Source of the DNA: Sphagnum compactum
Lineage: Eukaryota; Bryophyta; Sphagnopsida; Sphagnales
Reading direction: 5' to 3'
Assembly (NCBI GenBank): GCA_965153455.1
Contig: OZ234496.1
Location: 5,217,207-5,281,206, forward strand
DNA length: 64,000 nucleotides
Shown: one piece after another, positions 24,101 to 37,700 of the stretch
Layout: each line of letters opens with the position of its first letter
How positions within the stretch are numbered: position 1 is the stretch's first letter
Made by a program: the position numbers and the translations under genes
Notes under the pieces: model-generated
What the model saw: the letters and a program-made list of their open reading frames with translations, nothing else
Told to the model about the DNA's origin: nothing
The model's database searches: none

Positions 24101-27100
24101 CCAATTGTTTCATCTCATTGTACTATTTCAAGTCAAAGGAGTCAATTTTATATCACACTTGGCTATCATGATGCCTTCTTAACATGGGTGACAACATGTT
24201 TGATGACAAATGTTTAACACCTACAAATGTAAGAAAAGGTGCCACAAGCAACACACATGTTAAATGTCAAGCAAGGCAAGGCATCACACATTTTTAATTT
24301 TAGCTTTATGGTCAACACCAATTCATAAAATCTATGGTAATTTATTCATCTTGTCATTAGATTCATGTGGAGCTTGAAAAATGGTTTCAAAAAAAAAAAA
24401 CTTCCAAGCATGACTATGACCAGACAATGTCCTTTCCCCCTTCAACAATTATAGAGGTTTTACTTGATACATGTACTAATATGTTTCCCACCCTTCCATC
24501 TTGTTTCGACCTCTACACAATTCAATTAAATGTAAGGGAGTTCCAATCTTCTAAAACATCCACACTATCATGAATATCAATGCTACATGGCAATTGCACA
24601 ATAATTCTCTTTTCTATACATGTATGAATTATTAATGAAAAAAAAATGAAAATTTTACCTAGAAGATTGGTGAACTATTTTTGTTTTGTTTATACAATTT
24701 TCCTCTTTGTTATTATTATTATTATTTTGGAAGTGACTCTAATATTGCTAGGCGTTGTTATGAACACAACATTTGTGCACAAGTTTAATTCTACTTACAC
24801 CACCAAGATATGAACGAGTACCAAGACAATGCTTGCATTCACATTGTTTGAAGAGTATGTTTAACATTTGCATTGTCATGTGATTCATGTGGTCTTTTTA
24901 TAATGTCTATGGCATGAAAACCATTTCATTAGTCTTGACCTCTTGGAATGCCAATGGTAGTTTATTTCATTAGCTTGCATTTTGATTTAGTAATGTGAAT
25001 TAATTTGCTTATATACTACACACATGTAGTATGAACAACAATGACATTTTTTCACCTATTTATGAACCATCAACATCAACATATATGATGGTGACTTATC
25101 CATCACAACTTAGCCATTAACTTCATTTGTTCCTTGTATAGTAAGTATAAGTCAATGTAATCATTAAAATTTTGTATTCAATTTTTGTTGCAAGTCTAAA
25201 AGCAACAAGAAGATATGTATTGGTTAACAACTAACAACACAATACAAAACACATAGAGAGAGAAAAAAAGACATGAAAAAAATAAAATAAAGTAGGGAAA
25301 ATGAACAACAAGGAAAAATATTTGAGATCAAATGGGTTTTCAAAGCTCCCTAGTTATAAAGGTTAAAACTTTATACAACATCATTAGGAAGACTCAAGTG
25401 TTGAAATCCCAAAAAGAGTTTTATCTTTATTAACCAACCTTCTAATCCTCTTTAACATACTTTTCAAAGGACAACTTTCAATCTTTAGAAAGAAATAAAA
25501 TTGATTACTTAAAAAATAAATAAAAATTTAAATTACAAAGCTTCAAGAACTAAATATTAACAATGCCCAACTTAACAACAATAGACATATTGGATTGACC
25601 ATGAAGCATATATAGATCATTGTAATACCTACATATATTAGTTCTAAACATTTATCAAAGATGTCACAAGATATGCTTCAAAGACTTCACAATTGACGAT
25701 TCAATGGAACAATCATAACATTTGGATCCTTAATACTTACCCTTGTAAGCAATTGAGTCCATGGGTTGACCATTTCCAATGCATGCACATTATTCGTGGT
25801 ATGAACAATATTCTTCTCCGCACTAAATGATGTCATAGTTTGTAAACACCTTCACATGTGGCTTGGTTATTTCATCCCCCAAAATTATAACCATTATATG
25901 TTGTCTTCATTGGTGGCAGTTTTGAAATGCCCTCCACATTCCCACCTTCATTTGGCATTTGATTACTTTGAATTGTGAGATATCACTTACAAAATTGCCA
26001 TATATATGCATGTACATAATAACATTAATAATTTACATTTAAAATGTAATTTTTGTGTACTTGTTACCTTGTAGATGGTTTTACTAATTAGCTATTTACT
26101 AATTTGTTGGATTGTTATGGTTACTTGACAATGATATGTAATTACAATATGCACACTAATGTAAAGAAATTGATACATTCAATTTATTGAATTAACATTA
26201 TTTGTACACAATACTATAGATGGTATGTTGACTAAATATCCCCCTAGGTTACATAGGTTGATTATGTGGCTTACCTATTTAAGTTTTTGGTTTAACCAAG
26301 GTAGTGACACACGTCACTAACTCATAGAATAAAAAACAATGAAATTACCAATAATATAGATTATTTTACTTTTTTATTTATATAAATATGTAAATTAATA
26401 ATTTAACATAATATCTAATGAAATGGTTTGGTGAATTTGTTTCATTAGAAAATAACATTGTATCAATAGTTATTAGTGAATTAATTCAACTATCCATAGT
26501 AACTAGTCCATGTTTATTAAGGGGTTGACCACTTTTGCCATGGTAAATTTATCCAAATTCCCTCAAAATCTAGTGAAAGACATAATGAATTTGGACACAT
26601 ATTGGCATTATGATTATATATATATGACCACAACCACATCTTTGGTGATCAAAATCCTTGAACCCCAAGGATGGCCCTTACGACCAAACTATTTCACTTG
26701 TTGTGAACACATATGACAATGCATTCGATTTATTCAATATTTTATTTTAAACATTACACAAACATCAACTTTGAAATTTCATATTTTATTAACATTTTAT
26801 TTAAATAAAATCATTAAATTTTATTTTTATATATTTTTCAATAATGTACAAAATTAAATTTATTTCCTTTTGAAAATGTAAAATCATTTGACCATAAAAA
26901 TAATCCTTATTTAATAAAATTGCAAAAATTATTTTTTTGAAACAAAAATTCTAATAAATAGATAAGATTTTTGCTAATATAATAATATTACCTAAGTTAT
27001 GTTACTTTTGGTTATTGTAGATTATTTCATCATAGGTAGCTTTTGGCTATTATAAGCTATTTCACCTTAGGTTACTTTCACAATTTTAAAGTACTTTTGG

Positions 27101-30100
27101 CTATTATACCTTTGGTACTTTAACTATTTAAATTTACTTTTGGTTATTCTACGTTATTTCATCCTATGTTACTTTAAGCTATTTTAAGTTATCCTTGGTT
27201 ATTTTGGGTATTATAGGCTATTTCACCTTAGGTTGATTTAGCAATTATAGGTTATTATATGTTATTTTTGGCTATTGTAGGTTATTTCATCCTAGGCAAT
27301 TTTTGGCAGTTTTAAACAAATTTAGGCTATTTCACCCTAGGTTACTTAAAAATATATTAAGATTTTTGGGGCTACTTTGAGCTATTTGGTCATTCTAGGT
27401 TACTTTTGGCTATTTTAAACTATTTCACCTTTGGTTATTTTGGGTTGTTTTCAATAATTTCGACAATTCTAGGTTAATTTCTATTAATTTTAATTATTTT
27501 ATGTTATTTCACCTTATCCTACTTTTGGCTATTTTAGGCCATGCACCTAAGGCCATTTTTTGTTATTATTGGTTATTTTACATAAGTTATTTTAAACTAT
27601 TTCAAACCATTCCACCTTAGGGTGCTTTTGGATATTATAAACTATTTAAAATAGGCTACTCTTGGTTATTTTAAACCATTCCACTCTAGGTTATTTCAAT
27701 TATTAGAAGCTATTCCAGATAAGCTTTTTTTGGCTATTTAAAGTTATTCAACCTTATGTTATTTTTTAAATGTTAAGTTATTTTTGACCATTCACATTTT
27801 TATTAGTGCATTGGTCAACATTAATGTAATATTGTGATTAAAACCTTATAATGGGTTAACATTTATGTAACATAAACCAGTTAATGGCATTGAAACACCA
27901 TTTTGGGTTGCAACAAAAACAAACACACACACACACACACACACATATAATTTATTTATTTTTATTGCACAGCCCATTTGTTTAATAATTATAAAATGTT
28001 TGAAATCAATTAGGTTCAATATATAACAAATTGGGTCCAAAACATAAGTCCCAATTCTAAGGTGGATTGGATTTAGGGTTAAATAAAGATATTTCACTAT
28101 GAAGACCCCACAATGATTTAAGCTAGTGAACTGCACCCACATTTTGTACTAGTGAGCGAAGATGTTACGTTATTAACATGTTACAATGTTATTGATAATT
28201 ATAATAATGATTTTCCCCCCATTGCACTTTCAATTTTTCTAATAACAAGTACACGTAATTCATATTCAACATAATCAATAAGTGATTTTGCATAGTCTCA
28301 AGGTTGGTCATTTTTTGGATGGAAATCGTAACCATGTTTTTTTCTTTAGTTGTGCATTGAGGTTGCAAAAGATAAATTTAGGTATACATAATGTATTCCA
28401 TTTTGATTAAATAAACTATAAACCTAATACAACTAAAAGTTGACATGATGTTATGTAACACATCACTATAACATTGACACATGTTATGTCTAACATATAA
28501 TTGTTACATTGTGATGTAACAATAACAGAAACATTTTAAGTGTGCAATTGGTCATTTTCACAATGTGAACAAATTGGGTAAGCAATGTTATATTCTTATT
28601 ATACATCAAACTAATTACATGAGCATGCAAAATAACTAAACATAGTTACAAAGACTAACACTTCAACAAATTACACAACAACAAAATGAATGCTACACTT
28701 TAACTTCTAATGTAACTTATGCTAACTTAAAATTAATTTCAAATATAAATTACACTATGTCACAAAACATTATTACAATGTTACAACAATAAATATCTCT
28801 CACCTAAGGGTGTTTGTAAATTAGAGTGTTCATTTTTTAACATTATTGCATTAGTTTTTTAGGATTAAAATGTGTTTCATGTTAAATGTTTCCTTATATT
28901 TACGAAAATGAACTCAATCATATTGATACAAAAGTGGAATCATTTGAACACAAAAGTTTTATATTCAATGAAGGGCTTTTAACTACATACAAGTTGCAAT
29001 GCCATGATCCTCATAAAAGTTAAAAATGAGTTCATTATAATCATGGTTTGTATTGAAATATCATCATTTTCTCTCCAAAAGTCATAATTGTGGTTTGCAA
29101 TTCAAATGAGTTTTTAAAAACTATTTCAACATCATATAATGTTTTATGGATGTTTTATGACACCAAAAATCAATGAAAATGGCAAAGTCCCTCATGTTAT
29201 GATTTTGTGGAATTAAGAAAGGTTTCTTCACAAAGATTGTAGCCTAGGTTAAATTACATAATGTCATTGATTTTTGGGGAAAAAAAGGAATATTCTTACA
29301 AATACATAAGTTTACATTTATACTATGAAAAATCTTATTATTGATAAAAAAATGGAATCAAAATTGGTCCATTCTAGCTTGCAATTACCCAATTACTCAA
29401 TTACATAATGTAACATTGCATACAATATATCACCCATTTTTTAATGTCATTACAGTGATAGTAAATGTTATTGGATTGCATGTAAACATTTTAACATTAA
29501 TTTAAAAAGTAAGTGGAGTCACAATGCAATTATGCATTGTCTATGTTACAAAAGCATGTAAGTGGTGGGTTTATAACTTTATAACAAATTATTGAAGTTG
29601 TGTGCATTACTTCATCATTGAAACACCATTGGCCAAAAGATGCCATAAAGATGTTGACCCATGCACCCGACCTTTTACCTCATAAAGTTCAATGCATTGC
29701 AGTTGAAAAAGGTATGAACCTTCAATATTGACCTTCACCCATTTCCCAATTCATGTTTTCCAACACGTATGGGAGTAGTTTAAATAGCCTTTGGGCAAGC
29801 TTGAATTGAGGTTTAGGAAGTGGGTCCCATGGCAAAGAAATGCGTTTCTTAGCCTTTGCTTCCACCACCTCTAATGTTAAACAATGTGCTTGTTCCATCA
29901 CTTTCAAACTCATTCAACTCTTGGACAAGGGTGGAGGGTGGAGAATTATACATCCAATATGAGGAACATACTTGTCATTATATGTTTGGATGCCCAAGGT
30001 GACAACCTTTGCAAATTTTGAACTTGGTAAATCCATTACATTCATCATGGAAGGGATCTATAACACAACACACTTGTCCAGTTGCACTTGGTGTTTTGGA

Positions 30101-31700
30101 TTTCCCTTGCACCATGGTCGACCCATGCCACCTCATTAGAAATGGAATCCATCAGAACATCACTATTGCAAACCCTTGAGTTTCCCCACTAATTGCAAAT
30201 CTACTATTGTGTGGAAAGAAGGCAACAATCACGTGTTAAATGCTTCCCCTAAAATGTGATAGCACATTATGTTCCATCAATATTTGGCAAAATTTTGCAC
30301 TACTTTACACAGTTTGTGTGCCACTAAGTTTTTAAATTCCACACATTGCACAAAAGATGCATTTGGCCATACTTCATATTGCACACCGATTTCAACCCTT
30401 TTGGAGATTGCAACACAATAACCTATGCACACCACCACATGTTATAGGTATGCATTACTTGTAACAACCATAGGCCATGTGACATGTCAAACATCACTAC
30501 ATTGTAGAATAAGACATTGTTTCCCTACTTTCTGACACTTATTCTATCAATCACATTTCTCCACTTACGATTTCACATCAACAAGTTGATGAATCTACAA
30601 GGTTGCAAAAACTATTTAGACAATCAAACTACAAGTTACGGGTTTACAAGTTTATATAGGTGGGCAAACATGATCTTGATTGATTACAAGTTGATGTAGA
30701 GGAGTTAACATGCTCCATTGAGGTCAACATTAACAATCTCCCGAAACTAACACAACATAATATCATTAAGGTCCTTACACACCTAATTTTAGTTAGTAAG
30801 AAAATTTAAAGCTTTAAACATTACTTTATTTTAGGGTTTACAATTAACAACCTATAAAGGTATGAACTTAATAAGTGCTAGAATATAGACAAATGTCTAG
30901 ACGTAGAGATAAGTGAACTTTGACTTTAGGGTTTGTTTGCTTTAGTGATTGTTAGGGTATTTAGTGTGCAGACCTACACTACATAGCCCCCCAAGGTAAA
31001 CATTTTGATTAAAGTGGCAAATTGGATCATTGCATGATGTTGTCCACCAACCATGCATTCCGTCATCTTCACTTGCAAATTTGCAAGCTCATCTCACTCA
31101 TTTCTTCACTCGAAGCTTGGTCACACAATGTGTTGCAACTAATGCAAAAAACCATGTAGAGGTGTTTCAGTTTTTCTTCTCATGCCAACAATGGCATGAC
31201 AACAACAATGACCCCGACTAATGGAAACGTGACTACGAAAAGAGCAAGCAAGAAGAAACACTTGAATTGGCTAGTCTCTTGAATGGGCGGACAAATGTTT
31301 CAAGGAGATGAAAGAAACTCACCTAGAGTGATGCATTGTTGTGCAGGTCCCTCCTCAGTGTTGCTGATGTTAGCATCGAGCAAAAGCATGTTGCTAAGCA
31401 AAAGAAATAGGCTCTAGTAACATAAAGCACAAAACAAAGATGTGTGCAAAGAAGTTCAAAATCACTGTGTGTGTGGAAGAAGATAAATTGCTTCGCTCAT
31501 TTAAAATTTTGAAACTTAACATAATGGAGATCCACTTTGACACTCTCCTCCCCCCTAATAGCCACCCTCTATTAGATCTCCGTAGGGTGCAAAAATTCTT
31601 TTGCACCTTTGGTTGTATTGGTTGGAGCATAAGTGAATTTATCACTGGCAGACACATAGAACTTCCTAATGTTGAGATTATATTGAAACCTTTGCTGCTA
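21150..31700. other. Long AT-rich stretch without a supportable gene
   Basis: About 10.5 kb in which no frame longer than about 100 residues resembles a protein I know. It holds AT microsatellites (21311-21330, 21477-21500), a degenerate telomere-like run near 23610-23660, an AC run at 27918-27944 and the satellite at 26990-27780. A 28.1-29.5 kb stretch is full of TAACATTGTTACA-type words. A few short frames (e.g. near 29722-29913 and 31030-31221) have mixed composition but no recognisable domain. Confidence 0.6.
26990..27780. repeat. Degenerate short-period satellite (GGYTATTTYA words)
   Basis: Dozens of variants of TTTTGGCTATTWTAGGTTATTTCACCYTAGGTTAC succeed one another. The basic period is about 11-13 bp with a looser ~35-40-bp higher order. 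No frame stays open. It appears old and heavily mutated. Confidence 0.75.
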
Positions 31701-31743
31701 TGGGAGGTTTGCTATTCTTAACTGGGTAGAAATCCCCCACTGA

Positions 31744-34700
31744 TTACAGTGATAACAGGTAGTTGAGGAAACTGTCATGATAGTCAACTTCAGATGTGAC
31801 AATGTTCTGCTGGGTTTTGCATGCAGCTGCATCCTTCTCCTCTTTGCTCTACACAAGAACAAGAAACAGTGAGAGGGAAAGATAATGAAGCACAAGGAAG
31901 AGTTCCCAAACACAAGGATGTGTTTGAAGTCCTTTGGGCCTGGCCTTCAGGATGTTTTGCAAGAGCTGAACCTCATATACTAAAAGCACTCAAAAAGTAG
32001 CAGCGGTTCAAGTTTTTACATTTTCGCCAACTCCGCTGCAGACTTCAGGGTTAAGTACATTATATTGAAAGGTGCAGTCCTTCTCAATCAATTCACATGC
32101 CTTATTTCTTAGCATACAACAGTATGATCCACTTCAAGCTTGTCAATCCCCTTGGGACTGAGGGTGTAGATATACCTACATGATTTGCAATTTTGTAGCT
32201 GCCAAATATCAAGCCAAGGGAGCTGCAAGTGGAGGTTGGTGGAGCTACCATAACAAGGATGCTGTCCAAATCTGATTACTCTTCTGGGGTTTTACTTGAG
32301 AAAGAGATGAAGCAGCTTCTGTTGATGTGGAGGTAGAGGAGGCTTGCTGCACATGTAATAGCCAATACACAACATGCTTCAGCTATCATTAATTGAGTTC
32401 CAAGCTATGTAAGAAGGTGACTGCTGTTGTGTCAATGTTCAAGGCTTGCATTTTGTTACAGTAGGAGATACTTCATCCATGTAATGACAAGTTCGGATGA
32501 TGAGCAAGGAGGTGATGCAAATGTTATGGTCAGTGAAAAAATCTCCAAATCTGAATCTTTGTTTGACCTTTCCCATATGCCTAATTGAAGAGAGGAGTGA
32601 AATGAAGAGTAAGAGATGGGGAGGCATGAGACTCACAATGAGGTAGAATGTTTGCAGAGTCTTAGTGCTCAACTGCAGCATTTGCGCATCTTTCTCTGCC
32701 ATCTCTGCTTACTCTTGGAGTTGCCTTCTATCTTGGCATTGACTATTCAGCTCTGCAATGCTTTCCATAATTTCACAATTTAAGCCCAACCAACAGCTTC
32801 ACTTGTTGAAGTTTGAGGAGACCCACGCTGAATCCCTGGATCAAGTGTCAGAGTCACTTGGCTGCAGTTTGCTCCAATACAAATGCTGGACACTTTCCTG
32901 ACCAAGTTGCTATACTCCCAGCACTCTAGTATTAAGATATTGCTGTGAGAATGCTAATGTTGTTGTTCAGACCAAGCAAGTGCTTGTTGGATGTCCAATT
33001 TTAGTGAGGTCTTAACTGTGGCACAGAAGCTCTTGGTGTTTCCACTATTGTTTCTTCAACTGTTTACAAAGTTGAAAAAATACATGGTGCAAATTGTGGA
33101 TTCACAATCCAGATTGTGGAGAACAAGCTGGTCTCCTGAAGCAAGCTCCTTGGATTGTACCATTGGTATTCTATTCAAATGAACCTTTGTGTCTGACACC
33201 ACACGTGCCACAACATAGCCATGCTGCCCCATGCAGCGCTCTGCTGGCATGTAAATAAACTCCATTTGCTCTTCCAAACAACCTTCAACCTGGAAGTGCA
33301 TGTGCTTGCCAAACCCTAAGCGGTTCACACCTGCCTTCAAGAAATGGATTACCCATTCACCTGGCTTTTGGCACAATATCCTGCAGAGGCTGCTGGTCAA
33401 TCCCCTCATACTTGAGCTTGCAGCCATTGACACCTTTAGAAGTGATGGCTGTCCTAGGATTTGAATGAGAAATGGTGTTGAGCTTCGGAATATGATTGGT
33501 GCTACCCCAGAGCACTGCAGCCGCTTGGATTTTAACTTAGGATTTGAGCATTCCAACCCAGTCTTGGCATGAATTATTGCTCTAGCATCAGAAATCTCCA
33601 CATTTTCTGCTGAAGAGAACTCTATTGTAGTGATTCTTGAGCGTCGCAGAAATGATTTTTGTGGCAAAAGTGGCCTTTTCACAGCCCCACCTGACATCTT
33701 TAGAAGGATCCAAAGAGAGCAAAGATTGTGTGCTAAACTGGAAATACTGCCATCATTCTCTTCTCTGTCTCCTTGGGTTGCCTGGGAGCCACTCTCCATG
33801 GTTTCATGTGTCAATGCTTGTGGTTCTACCTTCATGCCTTCACCAGATTTTTTCAACACATGAATATCAATTGGTCCTGATTTGTAACTCCTTTGGGTGT
33901 GGTACCAGTGTTCTCTGTTACTCAGCATTATGAGTATTAAAAGAGAGCATATCATTGATGCAATCTTTGATGTGTCTCTTACTTCCTTCTTGAAGAAAAG
34001 ACATGTTTGTCCAGGGCATGTGCATTCTTCAATCCTTGCAACTCCAGCCACTATATCCTCTGTCTGAACACTCACATCAAGCATTCCCCAGTGATCTGTC
34101 AAAATGCTAGTGCGACTCCAGTCTGTGTTTGTTTGCACCTCTGAACTTCTTGGATTTTCTTCCCCTGGGTCATCCACATCCAATCTTTTGCAAGGCCTTT
34201 GGTACGACTGGTTATCACCTCTAAGCTTCCAGATAGTTTGATGGTCAACATCAACTGAATTTAGCGGGTTCCAACAATGCTGGCAACCAATATCAACAGC
34301 TCCACTACAGTCCTGCAGTGTGGTCTGGTGCCCAACATCACAAGCTTCAAAATCATGCAGAGAGGTTTGCTGGCCAATATCAACTGTACTATATTGTTTG
34401 CAACAAGTCTGGTGACCAATATCAATGGCTCCACAATCTTGCAGAGTGGTCTGGTGCCCAAAATCAAAACCTCCAAAATCATGCAGAAAAGTCTGTTGGC
34501 CAATGTCAATGGCACTGCATTGCTTTGAACAAGCCTTATGACTCATAGCAAGAGCTCCACAATCCAGTAGGGCGGTCTGGTGCCCAACATCAAAAGCTCC
34601 AAAATCATGCAGACAGGCCTGGTGGTCAATATCAACTGTACTATATTGCTTGCAACAAGTCTGGTGACCAATATCAATTGCCGCACAATCTTGCAGTGTG

Positions 34701-37700
34701 TGGTGCCCAAAATCAAGAACTCCAAAATCATGCAGACAGGTCTGTTGGCCAACATCAACAGCACTGAATTTCTTTGAACAAGCTTGATGATCCATACCAA
34801 GAGCTCCACATTCCTGCAGTGTGGCCTGGTGCCCAACATCAACTGCACAAAATTGCTTCCAACAAGTCTGGGAACCAATATCGACAGCTCCACATCCCTG
34901 TAGACAGGTCTGGTGTCCAAAATCAAAAGTGCCAAAATCATGCAGAAAGGTCTGGTGGTCAACATTGACTGCACTACCTAGCTTCCAACAAGTCTGCTGA
35001 CCTATATCAACTGCCCCACAACCCTGCAGTGTTGTCTGGTTCCCAACATCAAGAAATCCAAAGTCATGCGGAACAGTCTGGTGGCCAGCATCAAGTGCAC
35101 AAAATTGCTTTACACTAGACTGGTGAGCAATATCAACAGGCCCACAATCCTGCAATGCAGTCTGGTGCCCAAAATCACTAGCTCCAAAATCATGCAGAAA
35201 TGTTTGATTGCTTGCATCTATCAACACTGCATCCTTGGATATTGTTTGGTGCCCTTTATCCAAAGTTTCAAACGTGGTAAATTGTCTATTTCTAGAACTT
35301 TCCCAGGTTCTTGGAGTTGTCTGGATCCCCACTTCCACAGTGCTGCAATGTTGTAAACTGATTTTGGCATCCCTCATCAGCAATTCAAGTTTCTTAAGGA
35401 TTGTTTGGTAATGATAAGCTTCAGAAACTCTTGAAGTTACTGCCTTATCTCGATGAAGGATCTGGTGGTCTGTTGTTGCCCCAATATTGCCTGATATGGG
35501 GTTGCACTCCACAGTACTTTCAGTAAATAAACATCCTGCACAGTCAGTCCAGTTAGCTTTCAAGGATGTCTGCTTGTGGCCTACTTGAATCCATTGTGAC
35601 ATGAAGAGATTCTTCAAACATTTTGCATGGTGAGTCACAACTACTCCAGAGCATTTGCAAGGGCTTTTGTGCACAGCATGGAGTATTTCACATTCCTGAG
35701 CAGTTGTAGCAGAACTTTGATCTGCATCCCTGAGCACATTATGTCTACTGCTGCATTGCTTCCCAATGTGTGCAGCTCTGGACCCTCTGGAAGTAAATTG
35801 CAGAATACTATCCAATCCTCCCAATTGCCTCAGTGTAGCATGATTGGCAACATTGCTTTCTTGAGGACTTACTGTTATCCGTTGTATACTACTTTCTGCT
35901 TCAATAATCTCCACAGGAGCTTGTTGCTCAATACTGCTGGAGAGCAACTGTCCCACAGTAGGTATAGAATCACAACCAAATGCTTCAAACCTTTTTATAG
36001 TTTGGTTGGCAGTACTCACCCTTCCACTTTCTGTGAAAGCAGGATGAGTTGCAATACTGCTTGCATTTAAACTTGTGAGAGTCCTATATTGCTGGAATTC
36101 TGCTTTTCCATTACCCATCAGTCTAGAGCCCTCAGGCACTAGAAACTGAGGTATCATCAGTATGGGTCTCTTTGAAATGGTTTGACATCTTGCATCATGA
36201 GCTTGACAGCCCAACTGGGAGTTTTGCAACATGCTTTGGTGCCCTACACCATGGTCCTTCCAGCTGCATGTACTGCACGTTTCAGCAACTTGACAGACTC
36301 TGGAAGAGATTTTGTCCTTACAAGTTGTCTGATACCCTACATCAACTGCTCCACAATTTCTTGAAGTTGTTTGGTTCCCTATGTCAGGGCATCCAAACTG
36401 GTTCCAAGTGGTTTGGTGCCCAACATCAGCAGTTTCAATCTTGTTACAAGTGGTCTGATACCCTCCATCAACTGTGCCACAATCTCTTGAATTGGTTTGG
36501 TACCCAATGTCAGGGAACCCAGACTCATTCCCAGTGGTTTGGTGCCCAACATCAACAGACCCAGATTCCTCAGGACTGGTCTGATACCCTTTATCACCTG
36601 CCACACAATCTCTTGAAGTCATTTCGTGCCGAATGTTAGAGCATCCAAATCCATTCCTGGTGGTTTGGTGCCCCACATCTGCACTATCAACCACTTTCAA
36701 TACAGTTCTTCGTCCATCACCTGACACACAATCTGTTGAAGTGAACTCCTTAATTCTCAGTCGTTGCTGCAACTTAAGAGATCCAAAGTCTTCCAAAGCA
36801 GGAGCTTGTAGTCCTTGGTAAACTTCACACTCTTTACTGCTCATTTTCTTTGCAAACTCAATAATTCCTGTGTCTTGCAGAGCCCCCATCTTCAACTCCA
36901 TACCTGCTTTCATAATACTGTGCTCATGTCCTAGTGGGTTCAGGTTCCTTGCATCCATAGTTTGGCACTCCTGTGGTCTGCTTTCATTAGCCACTTCTGT
37001 AAAAAGCTCCTGCTTGTTAGCTTTCTCATGAATTGACATTCTTGGTTGCCCTGCATGAGTAACCCTGTCATCCAACTGCTTCACAGCAACAGCTCCAAAG
37101 TCTGAATACATCATCATGGGAACTAGTTCAGCATCTTTCATATCATCATGTACAGGTTTATACCTGTTGTTGGCATCCCTGTCAAAGCTCCTGATATCTT
37201 TTTGATCCACCTGACTTGATTGGCTTTTTGAGTCCATACTCTCATTTTGCTGTTCTGAATCAGGGATCATGTTTGAGTTCTTGGGATCTGATTGCAGTTC
37301 AAGGAGAGAAACTACATCAGACCTTTTGTGAAGAGGCAGTGGACAAGTTTTGTGATCCATTTTGCAGTCAGCAGCTGTACCAGAGTGTATGTTATCTTTG
37401 AGATTCTGACCACATTGCTTAACCACATTCAATGACTCCCTTTGCCATGCCAGATCAGTGACCCCTTCTGAAATCTCAAAATCTGGTTGCTCCGTAATGA
37501 AAGGAACCAACTCATGGCAGCCCCTCATGCTGTTGAACTGATTCTCATCTTGTACCAACAAGCAGTCGTATGGTTCTGTATTGCACCTTGCATGAGAAGA
37601 AGCACTGTTAACTGTTCCAAGGATGTCTTTGATATTCATGACCATAGCTTCACTCCCTTCTGAAGCAAACTGATGTTGGTCAATGACAGCTTCACTTTGT

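Noticed and set aside
34261-36639. Open frames on the plus strand and in other minus frames within the kinesin repeat array
   Set aside because: They mirror the 42-bp coding repeat in other frames. Only the one long frame has conserved residues and continues through unique sequence on both sides to the FHA-like domain.
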